Shown here: piece by piece, positions 24,710 through 35,143 of the stretch | Layout of the letters: every line of letters begins with the position of its first letter | Numbering within the stretch: the stretch's first letter is position 1 | DNA from: Acetatifactor sp. | GTDB taxonomy: Bacteria; Bacillota; Clostridia; Lachnospirales; Lachnospiraceae | Reading direction: 5' to 3' | Assembly (NCBI GenBank): GCA_024695935.1 | Contig: JAILHH010000023.1 | Span: 62,001-126,000 of the forward strand | Length of the DNA: 64,000 nucleotides | Translations under genes and position numbers: made by a program | The notes under the pieces: model-generated | What the model was told of the DNA's origin: nothing | The model's database searches: none | The model's input: the letters and a program-made list of their open reading frames with translations, nothing else

Positions 24710-26536
24710 CTAAGGATTAAAATATCTGGTGCTGAAATTGATCAGCCCTGTCTTTGTCACGGTATTTTTTGCCATAATACCGATATTATAAGTCTTTTCC
24801 TTTTTCAGTTTTTCCATGGCACCGCGGCTGAATCTGAAATTAAAACCGCAAAGACCCACATTTATCTGATCCGGCATATTGTCCGCGATATCGGGTCTGT
24901 ATCTTCCCTCCATGGGAAATGTATATATATTATTTTCACCCTTAAAAACTATTTCAAAGGCGTAATTTGCATTGTTGTCCCCAAGGACTATTGTATAACC
25001 CTTTACGGTCCTCCTGTCCACGGACTCCACGCGAAAATGCAGACATTCATCCTGCCTGCAGCTGTTCAAAAACTGCTTTTGAACATGCTTAAGATCCGTA
25101 TCCTCAACAGGTACAGTGCAGTTTCCCACAGTCTCATAGGCATATCTGATGCCCGTGTCAAGTTCTCCGCGGCTTAAGCACTCCGAAAAGAAGGGATCCG
25201 CGCCCCTTAGCTTTTCATGGCGCTTATATAACAGGTCCCGCTCCTTAAAAAGCCTTGCCACCTTATCGGCGGATTCGTCATTTCCCCTTGTCAGAGACTC
25301 GTGGTGATAAGCATATCCATCATTTACGCACACATTAAAATATCCTTTGTCACACAGTGAAAAACACAGATCCACATCATTAAAGGCAACCTTTAAATCC
25401 TCGCAGAATCCTCCGGCTTCGATAAACTTTCTCTTTTCGATCATAAGGCATGCTGCCGTGACCGCAGTCACATTTTTAAGCCCCCTGTTTTCACCGAAAT
25501 AGTATTCCTTTGTATCCTCTAAAAACTGGCATTTATGCACAGGTCCCATGGGGAGATTGGTGATGCCGGCGTGTTGGATCTTTACGCTGTCCGGGTAATA
25601 AAGCTTTAATCCCACGGCTCCCGTATATTCCCTGAGAGCCATCATGGTCATCTTTTCCACAGGGGATTGTTTTACCAGCTCCACATCGTCATTTAAAAAC
25701 AGTAATACGCTGCCCTTTGCCATGTCCGCTCCGATGTTACACATCTTTGCGAAATTAAAGTCCATGGACATGTAGATATATTCAAATTTAAGCTCTGCAG
25801 ACATTTTGTTAAGCTGAAGTTTATTCATGCCGTTAGAGCCATTGTCCACCACGATTATCTCGTTCTCGATATCCTTAAAAGCCTCTCTTGCTCTTTCGAT
25901 GCATTTTTCCAAAAGAAGAGGATTATCCTTTGAGGGGATAATGATGGAAACCATGGGAAAAGCCTTCCCGAAAGCCTCTTCCTTTGAAGGATATATATAA
26001 GCTTTTTCAAAATCCTCTTTGTCATTGTGAAAGAGTACGTAAGGAACATGGGCCACTGCTTTTGAACCCTTTTTGAAGGCTCCCGCCACCAGCAGATAAG
26101 AACGGATCTTTTCAAAAAATTCCTCGTTAAGATCTATTATCTTTAGTCCGCTCTCCTTTGCTACACTCTCGGAAACCGCTATGACCGCTCCCGGATAAAA
26201 CCATGAATCGAATTTATCCGGTGACCAGTCAGGCTTAAAAAACGGCCTCTTTCTGATACCGTCGCAAAGTACATCCTCGTCGCCGTAGATTATCTTGGCA
26301 TCCGGAGCATTTTCAATAGCTTCCTTTATGGCAGGAAGCATGATGTCTGACACATGGCCTTTATTTGATACATAGATGCACCACCCCGAGAGGCTGTCGT
26401 TATCGCTTATCTGAAACTTTCCCTCTCTGCCCTCTGCCCAGGCAGGATAATCGATGCGGCTGTTTTTCAAAAGTTCATTGTATTTATTCTCATTACGCTT
26501 TGTAAGTGCAGCTTTGACAATGTCTTTTATACTCAT
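24710..26536 (-). CDS. GT2 glycosyltransferase with degenerate first domain
   Basis: A 608-residue protein. Residues about 40-180 look like the second half of a GT-A domain (YGDEDVLCDG, FKPDWSPDKFDSWFYPG) without its nucleotide-binding start, so this copy is probably inactive or structural. A full GT-A domain follows (about 190-430; VSIIIPSKDNPLLL, VLLFLNDDVELV, FNDVDLCFSLCDKGYFN). The last 110 residues are beta-rich and may bind polymer or membrane. It resembles the neighbouring two-domain enzyme with one half decayed. Confidence 0.85.
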   Translation of the reverse strand: MSIKDIVKAALTKRNENKYNELLKNSRIDYPAWAEGREGKFQISDNDSLSGWCIYVSNKGHVSDIMLPAIKEAIENAPDAKIIYGDEDVLCDGIRKRPFFKPDWSPDKFDSWFYPGAVIAVSESVAKESGLKIIDLNEEFFEKIRSYLLVAGAFKKGSKAVAHVPYVLFHNDKEDFEKAYIYPSKEEAFGKAFPMVSIIIPSKDNPLLLEKCIERAREAFKDIENEIIVVDNGSNGMNKLQLNKMSAELKFEYIYMSMDFNFAKMCNIGADMAKGSVLLFLNDDVELVKQSPVEKMTMMALREYTGAVGLKLYYPDSVKIQHAGITNLPMGPVHKCQFLEDTKEYYFGENRGLKNVTAVTAACLMIEKRKFIEAGGFCEDLKVAFNDVDLCFSLCDKGYFNVCVNDGYAYHHESLTRGNDESADKVARLFKERDLLYKRHEKLRGADPFFSECLSRGELDTGIRYAYETVGNCTVPVEDTDLKHVQKQFLNSCRQDECLHFRVESVDRRTVKGYTIVLGDNNANYAFEIVFKGENNIYTFPMEGRYRPDIADNMPDQINVGLCGFNFRFSRGAMEKLKKEKTYNIGIMAKNTVTKTGLINFSTRYFNP

Positions 26537-26568
26537 TTTTTTCCCTTATAAGAAAATTATTTTACAGA

Positions 26569-28644
26569 TCAGAAGATCTTTTTGATGGCTCCCTGCAGAT
26601 CCCCTGCCATATCCGAAGGCATCATTACAACTTCAAAAATGGCGCTGAAGGTATTCTCATTCTCTTTGTTTAATCCGCTCAGATCAAAGTGAATGTTTGG
26701 ATCGTCAGTTGCAAAAACAAGGGTGTGACTGTTTCCCTCTCCCTTTATGATCTTGCCGTTTGCAAGGAGATTTTTCTTTGGTATAAGTTCATAACTCTCC
26801 CCGTTAAAGAGGATCTCTTTAAGCCTTACTATACATGCAGAAAACGCCGGATCCACTCTCAGCACCTTCACATCACAGTCTGCGTTTATCTCGATCTTTA
26901 CCGTGGTTCCGTCCTTGTTCAAATCCTCAGCAAAATAGGAATTTTCCTCGGAAAATCCCTCACCCTTATCCTCATAGATCTGGATCCTGGATGCGCTGGT
27001 GTCTGAGGCATATCTGTCGATCCACTTTCCGGGATCTGCGATCCTGTTTCCTATCAGGGATCCGATCTCAGCCATGGAGCGGTGGCCCGAAGTCACATAT
27101 TTCTGGAAATCCGCTTCCCTGCTTCTGTAATCCTCTGCCTCAGCCTGAGTGATGTTCAGTTTTTCAAGGATCTTAGACAGATCAAGGCCGTTTCTCTTTT
27201 CATCCTCAAGGACATAGCAATACAGTGCCCTGAAAGCCAGTTCCTTTGTATCGATGGCTCTTCCGAAGGTCCACTCATAGTCTATCAATGTCCATTCGTC
27301 CTTGTCATCCACTAAGATATTTGAAAAGATGGGATCAAAATCCGCCGCCGGATATTCCGGGTTATAGCCTATTCTCTCCAGATACCTGTCAAATAATTCG
27401 TTAAACCTGTTTTTGTCTCCGTTTTGAAGTGCCTTGTCCAAAAGCTCCGAGAGAGGTTTTCCCTCCACATATTCCAGGTCCGCATACAGCTCGGTTCCGT
27501 TGTCCACAAGCTTACACTTATTGACCTTTAAGTCGCAGCCCGTATATCTGTCCTTTAGACTCTCATAGGCTCTCACCATCTCTCTGATGTGATCCGCAGC
27601 CCTTTCTCCGAAGGGATATTTGCGTACGGTTATGCCCTTTAAAGCGCTTCTGGATATGACAGTCTTGATGGCATATTCGGGAGCCCTGTCATTGGAGTAT
27701 TTCACATATTTTATGTCAAAATCCTTGCCGATAACGGCTATGAAAGAATTTGAAAAAAGCGGGAACATATCATCTTCGATGATGCCGTCAAAAGCGGACT
27801 TTTCATCAAAGAGCATCATTCGATCCCTGTCAAAATTTCTGATATTGTTTGCCAGTTCACCCTTTCCGGGCTGATAAGCATCGGAATAGAGGGTTGTCAT
27901 AAATTTATAGTCGGGATACGGATAATAGAAATGGTATTCCTTTACATCCGTCCTCTTAAATATCTTCTCGAGACCTCTCCTTGAAAAAGTCCTGACGCCA
28001 TCCTCCGCTTTGTAATTTTCAATACCTGAAAAATAAGTGCCCAGATGATCTTCCTTGCATCCCGCAAAATATTTCAGACCCAGTTTGTTTTCGATGGCGA
28101 TGATGATCCTGCCGCCTTTTTTTAAATGAGGCATCAGTATCTTTATGAAATCCTCATAAGGGTTATCTCCGCCTATGTAGCTTTTTCCGTACTCAAACAC
28201 ACCGATAAGGCATATATAATCAAAATCCGCGGGAAGATCCGGCTCAATATCCTTGAAATTTCCCACATGTATATTTACATTGTCGCAGTCTTCGTTTCTG
28301 TATGCATTTATGGTGCTTCGCTTTTTAGACAGTTCCACACACTCAACCTGTCCGGCTTTTCTCGATAAAACTCCGGTGATCGCTCCGCATCCGCTTCCCA
28401 CTTCCAAAACCTTGTCAGTCTTTTTCATGGGGATCCACTCAACTATATTTTCCCTGAGAGGCGAGAGATGATACAGCACGGGCCAGCTTTTCTTTTCCTC
28501 GATGGCCTGACCGTATTCAGCCTTTGAACGGTTTTTTACTATGTCCAAAAGCTCATCTTCCACTGCTCCGTCACAATAAAAATCCTCGCCGGGATATTTG
28601 GACAGATCTAATTTTATTTTTCCTATGGTCTCAAAATCAGCCAT
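26569..28644 (-). CDS. Fused SAM methyltransferase and sugar-kinase-like protein (WbdD-like)
   Basis: A 691-residue fusion. The N-terminal third is a class I methyltransferase (VLEVGSGCGAITG at about 79-91; acidic loop and FDYICLIGVFEYG). The middle resembles aminoglycoside/choline-kinase folds: VEGKPLSELL hinge, DPIFSNILV catalytic-loop-like and LIDYEW metal-binding Asp at about 440-460. The C-terminal 130 residues are beta-rich. The same domain pair at nearly the same length defines WbdD, which methylates and phosphorylates the end of polymannose O-antigens to stop chain growth and mark them for ABC export. The next gene encodes an ABC ATPase with a carbohydrate-binding extension, exactly the partner such a cap would need. 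Function inferred. Confidence 0.78.
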   Translation of the reverse strand: MADFETIGKIKLDLSKYPGEDFYCDGAVEDELLDIVKNRSKAEYGQAIEEKKSWPVLYHLSPLRENIVEWIPMKKTDKVLEVGSGCGAITGVLSRKAGQVECVELSKKRSTINAYRNEDCDNVNIHVGNFKDIEPDLPADFDYICLIGVFEYGKSYIGGDNPYEDFIKILMPHLKKGGRIIIAIENKLGLKYFAGCKEDHLGTYFSGIENYKAEDGVRTFSRRGLEKIFKRTDVKEYHFYYPYPDYKFMTTLYSDAYQPGKGELANNIRNFDRDRMMLFDEKSAFDGIIEDDMFPLFSNSFIAVIGKDFDIKYVKYSNDRAPEYAIKTVISRSALKGITVRKYPFGERAADHIREMVRAYESLKDRYTGCDLKVNKCKLVDNGTELYADLEYVEGKPLSELLDKALQNGDKNRFNELFDRYLERIGYNPEYPAADFDPIFSNILVDDKDEWTLIDYEWTFGRAIDTKELAFRALYCYVLEDEKRNGLDLSKILEKLNITQAEAEDYRSREADFQKYVTSGHRSMAEIGSLIGNRIADPGKWIDRYASDTSASRIQIYEDKGEGFSEENSYFAEDLNKDGTTVKIEINADCDVKVLRVDPAFSACIVRLKEILFNGESYELIPKKNLLANGKIIKGEGNSHTLVFATDDPNIHFDLSGLNKENENTFSAIFEVVMMPSDMAGDLQGAIKKIF

Positions 28645-28646
28645 TT

Positions 28647-29903
28647 TTATTCCTCAACATTTTCCACTTTTACTTTCGAATCCATGTCGTAATATCCCAC
28701 GGTATCCTTGTCGGACACCACCGTGATATTTAACGTGTCATAAAGTCTGTGATAAACCTCGAACACATCCTTGTTGTATCCGGTAACACCGAGAGATATC
28801 AGATACTCTCCCCCCTGAAGGCTCATCTTCTGGGTGAAGGTTATCTCCTTTACATCCCCTGCCTTTGCATCATCCAAAAAGGCCTTTTCTATCATGGAAT
28901 TGGTTCCGGTTATCTCCGTGCCCCTGACATTTTTAAATGACATGGCAAATATGGGAGCAGGCACTGCCTCATTAAATCTGACCCTCATATGAAGAGTAAA
29001 TTCGCTTCCCTTTATGACTGCCGTGGTTCTGACTCCGGCCTCATCCGTCACGAAATATTCCTCGATCTTTGCCTTGCCGTCACCGTATTCAAGGGCATTG
29101 GGATTTGATCCGTCGTCCAGATCGAAGCTCTCATTTCTGTCCGGCAGCTCGTATTGACCCACCAAAACCCTCTTGTAGGCATCGATCATTTCCTTTGGAC
29201 CGCCCTCTCCCAAAAGGGTTCCCTGATTTAACAAAAAAACTCTGTCACAGTATTTACTGATACTGGAGAGATCATGGCTTACAAAGACTATGGTCTTTCC
29301 CATTTTCTTGAATTCTTCAAATTTGTGATAACATTTTGCCTGGAAAAACACATCTCCCACGCTGAGTGCCTCATCAACGATAAGGATCTCTGGCTCGATA
29401 TTTATGGCAACCGCAAAGGCAAGCCTTACAAACATTCCCGATGAATATGTCTTTACGGGCTGATATACATAATCTCCGATATCCGCAAACTCCAAAATAC
29501 CCGGGAGTTTTTCATCTATCTCTTTTTTTGAAAAGCCCATCATGGTGCCGTTTAAGTACACGTTTTCAATACCGTTGTACTCCTGGTTAAAGCCTGCTCC
29601 AAGTTCTAACAGGGCAGAAATCCTGCCGTTAACCTGCACGTCTCCTTCAGTGGGATTCAACACACCTGTAATGATCTTTAGGATGGTGGACTTTCCGCTT
29701 CCGTTGGTACCTATGATGCCCACGGTCTCGCCCTTATTTATGGAGAGGCTCACTCCCTTTAAGGCCTCATGCAATTTGATCTTGTCTTTCTTTTTTAATC
29801 CGAAAGCGTCCTTTAATCTGTCAGAAGGCTTATCATAAAGCTTATACACTTTTTTGACATTTCTGACGGTTATGACCGCTTCGTTTTTTTCATTCTCTGC
29901 CAT
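28647..29903 (-). CDS. Polysaccharide ABC exporter ATPase with carbohydrate-binding C-domain (Wzt-like)
   Basis: A 418-residue protein. Residues 1-245 form an ABC ATPase of the polysaccharide/teichoic-acid export type: Walker A GTNGSGKST, Q-loop region, signature YSSGMFVRLAFAVA, Walker B EILIVDEALSVGD, switch His in FVSHDLSS. The extra 165 residues (about 250-418) are a beta-sandwich like Wzt_C domains, with LHMRVRFNEAVPAPIFAMSF and YLISLGVTGYN. In O9a-type systems that domain reads the capped non-reducing end of the polymer. The ATG at 29903 has AAAGG upstream. Two bases separate its stop from the methyltransferase-kinase gene. Confidence 0.92.
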   Translation of the reverse strand: MAENEKNEAVITVRNVKKVYKLYDKPSDRLKDAFGLKKKDKIKLHEALKGVSLSINKGETVGIIGTNGSGKSTILKIITGVLNPTEGDVQVNGRISALLELGAGFNQEYNGIENVYLNGTMMGFSKKEIDEKLPGILEFADIGDYVYQPVKTYSSGMFVRLAFAVAINIEPEILIVDEALSVGDVFFQAKCYHKFEEFKKMGKTIVFVSHDLSSISKYCDRVFLLNQGTLLGEGGPKEMIDAYKRVLVGQYELPDRNESFDLDDGSNPNALEYGDGKAKIEEYFVTDEAGVRTTAVIKGSEFTLHMRVRFNEAVPAPIFAMSFKNVRGTEITGTNSMIEKAFLDDAKAGDVKEITFTQKMSLQGGEYLISLGVTGYNKDVFEVYHRLYDTLNITVVSDKDTVGYYDMDSKVKVENVEE

Positions 29904-29914
29904 CAAAAATTCCT

Positions 29915-31396
29915 TTATTCCACATACTTAACCACGATACTGTTTTTTCCATACCATTCTGCCATTGCGACATTCGCTCCCCTTGTTGGATCTTCGGAAA
30001 GCTCTTCAACGCACAAAAATGTTGGTCTGAACACATAGGCTCCAACCGCAACATCCCCTTCCTCGGATTTTATCTGATCGATCCTCTGAAGGTATCCGGT
30101 CTGAAAATTCAATGCTTCGCCGGTATGTATATAATAATATGCCCCATACGGAGAATATTCCCATACAGCCTGAGAATCGGTAAATACGAGAAACGCCGTT
30201 ATCAAAAAACTTCCTGCATAAATCCACCAGTAGCCAAACTCTTTGACTTCTTTGCCTTTTTTTGACAGAATGCCTTTCAACCATCCGATGAAATATATTT
30301 CATTAAAGATAAGCAAAAACTCATATGTAAATTTAACAGCATTTAAAGTGCGTGCCAGTCCCGGGGAGCCCATTCCATAAAGGCTTGGCGTATAACCTGT
30401 TGCATAAAGGCAAAAAGAAAGTACAAACACCAGACCCGGCCATCTGAACTTCAAGTCACTGTTTTTTAATCCTCTTATAATTACGGGTATCAGCATTATG
30501 AGGACTAACACCGTAAAAATATCCGTAAATCTCGCCAGATATTTTACTGCCCAATAAAAAGACATTAAAACACTTTTTACCGGTCCCATAGCCACATCAA
30601 CATAGTATGCAGCACGATGATCGTTTCCGGGCGCTGTTACATTTTTATAAAATCCGAAAGCATAAACTGCCATAACCGGGATGTAGATAAACGCTCTCTT
30701 ACCGTATTTGTAACAAACGAATGCCATAAACAATACTGCAAATAGCATACCTTGAAGAGCAGTGACAAAGTTACTTCCACTGACTACAACTGCCAATAGG
30801 ACACAAATGATTGTCCAAATGGTCACGGCGTAAGCTTTTTTTACAGTTGCCGCAAGTATTATCGATGCCAGGAATATCATCATAAAAGAATGCATTCCCA
30901 CATAATGGACGCCTGCATTAAACCAATAGAATCCATGGCATGCGGTATGTATCTTTACGATCATAAGTATTGACACAAAAAAAGCTGTTGTAAGAGCTTC
31001 TATAAAGTCGAAACCAATGATACGTTTCATAAAAATATATGTGAATGCGACAGAAGATAAAGTAAGCATTATGATCAAAAACCATGATCCCAAAAAGTGC
31101 CATTCCTCGCCCCAGATGATGGGTGAAAGACCCATTAAAAAAACAGATGAAAAAGTTCCCTGCCAACTGTACCAGGTAACCTTAACTTTATAAAGGGAAC
31201 CTCTTACAGCATTAAAGAAACTTCTTCCGTATTCCACCATGAAATCTCTGGCGGGCTTGGCATATCCATAATCATCATACCAAGGCACTGAGTACATTCC
31301 GATTCTAAACAATGGCAGCAATGCAACTAAAAGCGCCAGTCCAACCAAGATCAGCAAAAGAACTCTATTCGGCTTCCATGAAAATATTTTCTTCAC
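29915..31396 (-). CDS. Polytopic membrane protein, DUF6056-like
   Basis: A 493-residue protein with about ten or eleven hydrophobic helices. After the first helix lies MYSVPWYDDYGYAKPARDF; a conserved WYDDY-type motif in the first outside loop recalls GT-C glycosyltransferases, whose catalytic acid sits in that loop, and the DUF6056 family. It starts with GTG. It lies between the ATPase and permease genes of the exporter, so a role in modifying the lipid-linked or exported polymer is likely, but unproven. Confidence 0.7.
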   Translation of the reverse strand: MKKIFSWKPNRVLLLILVGLALLVALLPLFRIGMYSVPWYDDYGYAKPARDFMVEYGRSFFNAVRGSLYKVKVTWYSWQGTFSSVFLMGLSPIIWGEEWHFLGSWFLIIMLTLSSVAFTYIFMKRIIGFDFIEALTTAFFVSILMIVKIHTACHGFYWFNAGVHYVGMHSFMMIFLASIILAATVKKAYAVTIWTIICVLLAVVVSGSNFVTALQGMLFAVLFMAFVCYKYGKRAFIYIPVMAVYAFGFYKNVTAPGNDHRAAYYVDVAMGPVKSVLMSFYWAVKYLARFTDIFTVLVLIMLIPVIIRGLKNSDLKFRWPGLVFVLSFCLYATGYTPSLYGMGSPGLARTLNAVKFTYEFLLIFNEIYFIGWLKGILSKKGKEVKEFGYWWIYAGSFLITAFLVFTDSQAVWEYSPYGAYYYIHTGEALNFQTGYLQRIDQIKSEEGDVAVGAYVFRPTFLCVEELSEDPTRGANVAMAEWYGKNSIVVKYVE

Positions 31397-31423
31397 GTAA
31401 AAATTCCAATCCTTCCCCTTAGA

Positions 31424-32410
31424 TTACAGCACATCCGCAAAATGTACTTTCAGTCGTTTAAACACAAGCGCACCGATTCCAAACAAAACCACTGTAACTA
31501 TCCAAAAATACATTGTGGAATAAAAATCCTGAAAGAACCATTGTCTCTCATATACCGCACTTCTGTAACCATTCACCACATACACCAGAGGATTTAGTTT
31601 TAAGATGGTAACCCAGGTGCTGTTTAAGCTCTCGATGTTCCAGAGAATAGGAGTAGCCCACATTCCGATCTGAAGCACGATATTTATTATCTGTGACAGA
31701 TCCCTGAAAAATACCACCACAGCACAGGATGTGTAGGACAGCGCCAATACAAAGATAAACAGGCAGGCGCTGTAATAAATTATCTGTATGGTATATATGG
31801 TGGGGAAATATCCGTATATTGTAGCCACTATCAACAATATAAGCACAAAAAAGGCATGTATAAAAAGAGCAGCAATGACCTTTATGATAGGCAGGATGCT
31901 GATCTTAAATACTACCTTCTTTACCAGATAATTATATTCCAACAGGGCATTTGTGCCGTTATTAAGCGCCTCGTTAAAGAAAAACCATGGAACAAGACCC
32001 GCCGTCAGGAAAAGCACGAAGGGCACTTCCACCCCGTCCCTTAAGGGCGTTGATGCAGAGCCCATGACCTTGTCAAAAACTATATAATACATGAGCACCG
32101 TCACCACGGGCTGGATAAAAGCCCATACGGCACCCATGGAAGAGCCGGCATATCTTTTTTTGAAATCATTTTTTGCCAGCTTCCATATGAGAGCCCTGCT
32201 CTGCCACAGTTCTATGGGAAGCAGCGTAAATTTGTCATACCACCTGGCAAATATCAGGCACGCCGCCACTATGACCACGCAGGATATTATTTTTTTTATA
32301 AGTTCATCAGTGGGATTTGCCAAGGGATTGTGATGGAACAGGATCACTGCTCCAAACAGGACCATCACAATCGTAAAGATCAAAATCCCTGTTTTTTTGC
32401 TAATTTTCAC
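31424..32410 (-). CDS. Polysaccharide ABC exporter permease (Wzm/TagG-like)
   Basis: A 328-residue ABC-2 type permease. An N-terminal pair of helices precedes the standard six-helix core, introduced by the interfacial motif LAKNDFKKRYAGSSMGAVWAF that is typical of Wzm, TagG and RfbA. Aromatic-rich helices continue to the end, finishing RLKVHFADVL. It would form the channel for the lipid-linked glycan together with the ATPase at 28647-29903. The start is GTG, with GGAGAGG upstream. Confidence 0.92.
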   Translation of the reverse strand: MKISKKTGILIFTIVMVLFGAVILFHHNPLANPTDELIKKIISCVVIVAACLIFARWYDKFTLLPIELWQSRALIWKLAKNDFKKRYAGSSMGAVWAFIQPVVTVLMYYIVFDKVMGSASTPLRDGVEVPFVLFLTAGLVPWFFFNEALNNGTNALLEYNYLVKKVVFKISILPIIKVIAALFIHAFFVLILLIVATIYGYFPTIYTIQIIYYSACLFIFVLALSYTSCAVVVFFRDLSQIINIVLQIGMWATPILWNIESLNSTWVTILKLNPLVYVVNGYRSAVYERQWFFQDFYSTMYFWIVTVVLFGIGALVFKRLKVHFADVL

Positions 32411-32429
32411 TTACGACCTCTCCGGTGTC

Positions 32430-32993
32430 TTATTTATTGTGTTCCTCACAATACTGTTTGAATGAAGCCTGAACCTTATCCTTGTCGCTTAAGGTAAGCT
32501 CCATTCCCTCAGGGATGGGCCATGCAACATTTAGATCGGGATCGTCATATTTGATACCGCCCTCGTCATTGGGATGATAAAAATCCGTTACCTTATAGCA
32601 AAACTCCGCATAATCGGAAAGAACCAAAAATCCGTGGGCGAAATTCTTTGGAACAAAGAACTGCTTTTTGTTTTCCTCTGACAAAAGTACTCCGTGCCAC
32701 TGTCCGAAGGTCTTTGAGCCTTCTCTCAAATCAACCGCCACATCATAAACTTCACCTTTAATGACGCGCACCAGCTTGTCCTGAGGAAATTCCTTCTGAA
32801 AATGGAGTCCTCTGAGCACTCCTTTTTTTGATGCGGACTGATTGTCCTGAACGAATTTGCAATCGATGCCGATGGCTGCAAAATCATTGTAATTATATGT
32901 CTCAGTAAAATATCCTCTGTTATCACCAAAAACCTGAGGTGTGATCTCATAAAGTCCTTCAATCTCACATGTTTCTACAGTTAATTTTCCCAT
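32430..32993 (-). CDS. rmlC: dTDP-4-dehydrorhamnose 3,5-epimerase
   Basis: A 187-residue cupin enzyme of the dTDP-L-rhamnose pathway. Motifs: NRGYFTETYN, QDNQSASKKGVLRGLHFQ with the catalytic His, DLREGSKTFGQWHG, and NFAHGFLVLSDYAEFCYKVTDFYHP with the catalytic Tyr. RmlA and RmlB are encoded within 5 kb on the same strand. CGGAGT precedes the ATG. Confidence 0.96.
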   Translation of the reverse strand: MGKLTVETCEIEGLYEITPQVFGDNRGYFTETYNYNDFAAIGIDCKFVQDNQSASKKGVLRGLHFQKEFPQDKLVRVIKGEVYDVAVDLREGSKTFGQWHGVLLSEENKKQFFVPKNFAHGFLVLSDYAEFCYKVTDFYHPNDEGGIKYDDPDLNVAWPIPEGMELTLSDKDKVQASFKQYCEEHNK

Positions 32994-33013
32994 TTTTTTA
33001 CTCCGTTCCTTTT

Positions 33014-34252
33014 TTATTCATACCAAAGGTTTAAGTCCACACGTCCCTTAATGCCGTCAACGCTTCCCTTTGATGTATACTGCCAACAATCATAATATCC
33101 TCCGTAGAGAGGAACACTTCTGTACTCTGCCAGCCAGATCTTGTATTTTTCAAGTTTTGAAGTATCCAGATTGTTATTGAACCAATTCCTGCTGGCATAG
33201 ACTCCTGCGGTGTAGCCCGCATTCTCTATGGTGCGGCAGAATGCTTCGCAGACCTTCGTTCTCATTTCCTTGTCCAGTCCGTCAGCCCTTCCGTTTCCAC
33301 CTGCGCCCTCAGTGTCTATAAATATGGGATAATCGATTTTTTTATCCCCCAGGAGATTTAATACCGCACTGGCTTCCTCCACGGCTTCGACTTCATTTAC
33401 CGCCTGGGTAAAGAAATAAATGCCTGTATCTACCTTTGACTGCTTTGCGCCGTCAATATTTGCCTTAAAATACGGATCCTCAACCAATGCTCCGGTGACT
33501 GATCCTCTGTATCCGATCCTTATGATGGCAAAATTCACACCGTCGTTTTTGACCTTGTCCCAGTCGATATCTCCGTTCCACTTGGATACATCGATACCAA
33601 ACCTGGCACTTCCGGAAAACTGATGTTTTTTTATCTCGCTTCCGTCCGTATCGGATAAAGCATCCGCAACAAAGCTATCCTCCGCCTCCGCATCGATCTC
33701 TTCCTCTGTTTTTATCAAAAGGGAGATATCATTGATGGCAAGATATTCCACCTTGTCCTTTACCTGTATTCTGGTGGATGTGGTGGGAACCCTGTAGCCG
33801 GATATGGATTTTAATGACACATAATACTGTCCCGGCGTGATATCACCGATGTAGATAACGCCGTCCTTGTCCAGATCCTTGTATTCTCCCAGATCATCCA
33901 CTTTAACGAGAAAGCTCTCGCCGGTGACGATATTGCCCTCATCATCCACAACTCTGATCCTCAGATCCTTTTCCACCGAGGTTATCATAAGGGACAGCCT
34001 CTTTACATTGGCAAGGGCCGCCTCAAGCACAGGATTTACCTCTTCATCAAAGAAGGAATCATCCTTTAAGAATGCCTTTGTGTCCACAGGTTTATCATTT
34101 GCCGTAATCTCACTTGTCACAGCCTCTGTAGTCTTTGAAGCATTCCCTGCAGGTTTTTCGGTGCTGCTGTTTATCATTATGACCAAGAGCACCACCAGAG
34201 CCAGCATGGAAACAGAGGCAAAAACAGTTGCCCTCAGCAATTTAGAGTCCAT
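33014..34252 (-). CDS. Membrane-anchored GH25 muramidase
   Basis: A 412-residue protein: an N-terminal membrane helix (about 8-28), a Thr/Ser/Glu-rich linker, a beta-rich SpaA/Ig-like domain (about 90-175, [19 protein letters not shown]), and a C-terminal GH25 lysozyme domain (about 215-412). GH25 landmarks are [39 protein letters not shown] and the catalytic region YPIFIDTEG. It hydrolyses the glycan backbone of peptidoglycan. It overlaps rmlA by 11 bases, so its expression is tied to rhamnose synthesis. A larger paralogue sits at the start of the locus. Confidence 0.9.
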   Translation of the reverse strand: MDSKLLRATVFASVSMLALVVLLVIMINSSTEKPAGNASKTTEAVTSEITANDKPVDTKAFLKDDSFFDEEVNPVLEAALANVKRLSLMITSVEKDLRIRVVDDEGNIVTGESFLVKVDDLGEYKDLDKDGVIYIGDITPGQYYVSLKSISGYRVPTTSTRIQVKDKVEYLAINDISLLIKTEEEIDAEAEDSFVADALSDTDGSEIKKHQFSGSARFGIDVSKWNGDIDWDKVKNDGVNFAIIRIGYRGSVTGALVEDPYFKANIDGAKQSKVDTGIYFFTQAVNEVEAVEEASAVLNLLGDKKIDYPIFIDTEGAGGNGRADGLDKEMRTKVCEAFCRTIENAGYTAGVYASRNWFNNNLDTSKLEKYKIWLAEYRSVPLYGGYYDCWQYTSKGSVDGIKGRVDLNLWYE

Positions 34253-35111
34253 TTGCTACCTCTACAAGATATTTGCCATAATTGGTCTTCATAAGAGGCT
34301 CTGCCAGTTTAAGGAGCTCCTCTTTTGTGATGAAACCGCGTTTGTAAGCGATCTCCTCTATGCATGAGACATAAAGTCCCTGTCTTTTCTGAACCGTTGA
34401 CACGAAATTGGATGCCTCAAGAAGGGCGTCATGATTTCCGGTATCGAGCCATGCAAAGCCTCGACCCATGGTCTCAACCCGCAAAGTTCCGCGCTTTAAG
34501 TACTCATTGTTTACTGATGTGATCTCAAGTTCACCTCTTGCAGAGGGCTTGATATTCTTTGCAATCTCTACAACGTCATTGTCATAGAAATATAATCCGG
34601 GAACCGCATAATTACTCTTGGGATTCTCCGGTTTTTCCTCGATGGAAAGAGCCTTTCCGTTTTCGTCAAACTCAACAACACCGTATTCCCTGGGGTCTCT
34701 TACGTAATATCCAAAGATTGTTGCTCCCTTTTCTCTTCCCGCTGCCTCTTTCAGCACCTTTGAGAAGCTCTGACCATAGAAAATATTGTCGCCGAGCACG
34801 AGGGCAACCCTGTCATCTCCGATGAACTTTTCACCGATCAAAAATGCCTGTGCAAGTCCGCCCGGGTATTCCTGAACCGCATATTGGATATCCATTCCAA
34901 GCTGTTTTCCGTCTCCCAAAAGATCTTCAAATACAGGCAGATCTCTGGGTGTGGAAATAATCAGAACCTCTCTGATCCCTGCAAGCATGAGGGTTGAGAG
35001 AGGATAATAGATCATGGGCTTGTCATAGACGGGCATGATCTGCTTTGAAATAGCTTTTGTCAAGGGGTAAAGTCGTGTGCCGCTTCCGCCGGCAAGAATG
35101 ATACCTTTCAT
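34242..35111 (-). CDS. rmlA: Glucose-1-phosphate thymidylyltransferase
   Basis: A 289-residue enzyme making dTDP-glucose from dTTP and glucose-1-phosphate. The nucleotide-binding loop is [17 protein letters not shown], followed by [27 protein letters not shown] and [16 protein letters not shown], all standard for RmlA. The ATG at 35111 is taken because AAAGGAAGG lies just upstream and the family N-terminus is MKGIILAGG; the longer open frame would add 43 residues that are not family-like. Confidence 0.96.
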   Translation of the reverse strand: MKGIILAGGSGTRLYPLTKAISKQIMPVYDKPMIYYPLSTLMLAGIREVLIISTPRDLPVFEDLLGDGKQLGMDIQYAVQEYPGGLAQAFLIGEKFIGDDRVALVLGDNIFYGQSFSKVLKEAAGREKGATIFGYYVRDPREYGVVEFDENGKALSIEEKPENPKSNYAVPGLYFYDNDVVEIAKNIKPSARGELEITSVNNEYLKRGTLRVETMGRGFAWLDTGNHDALLEASNFVSTVQKRQGLYVSCIEEIAYKRGFITKEELLKLAEPLMKTNYGKYLVEVANGL

Positions 35112-35143
35112 GTTTTTATCCTTCCTTTTTATGATGCGTGCTC

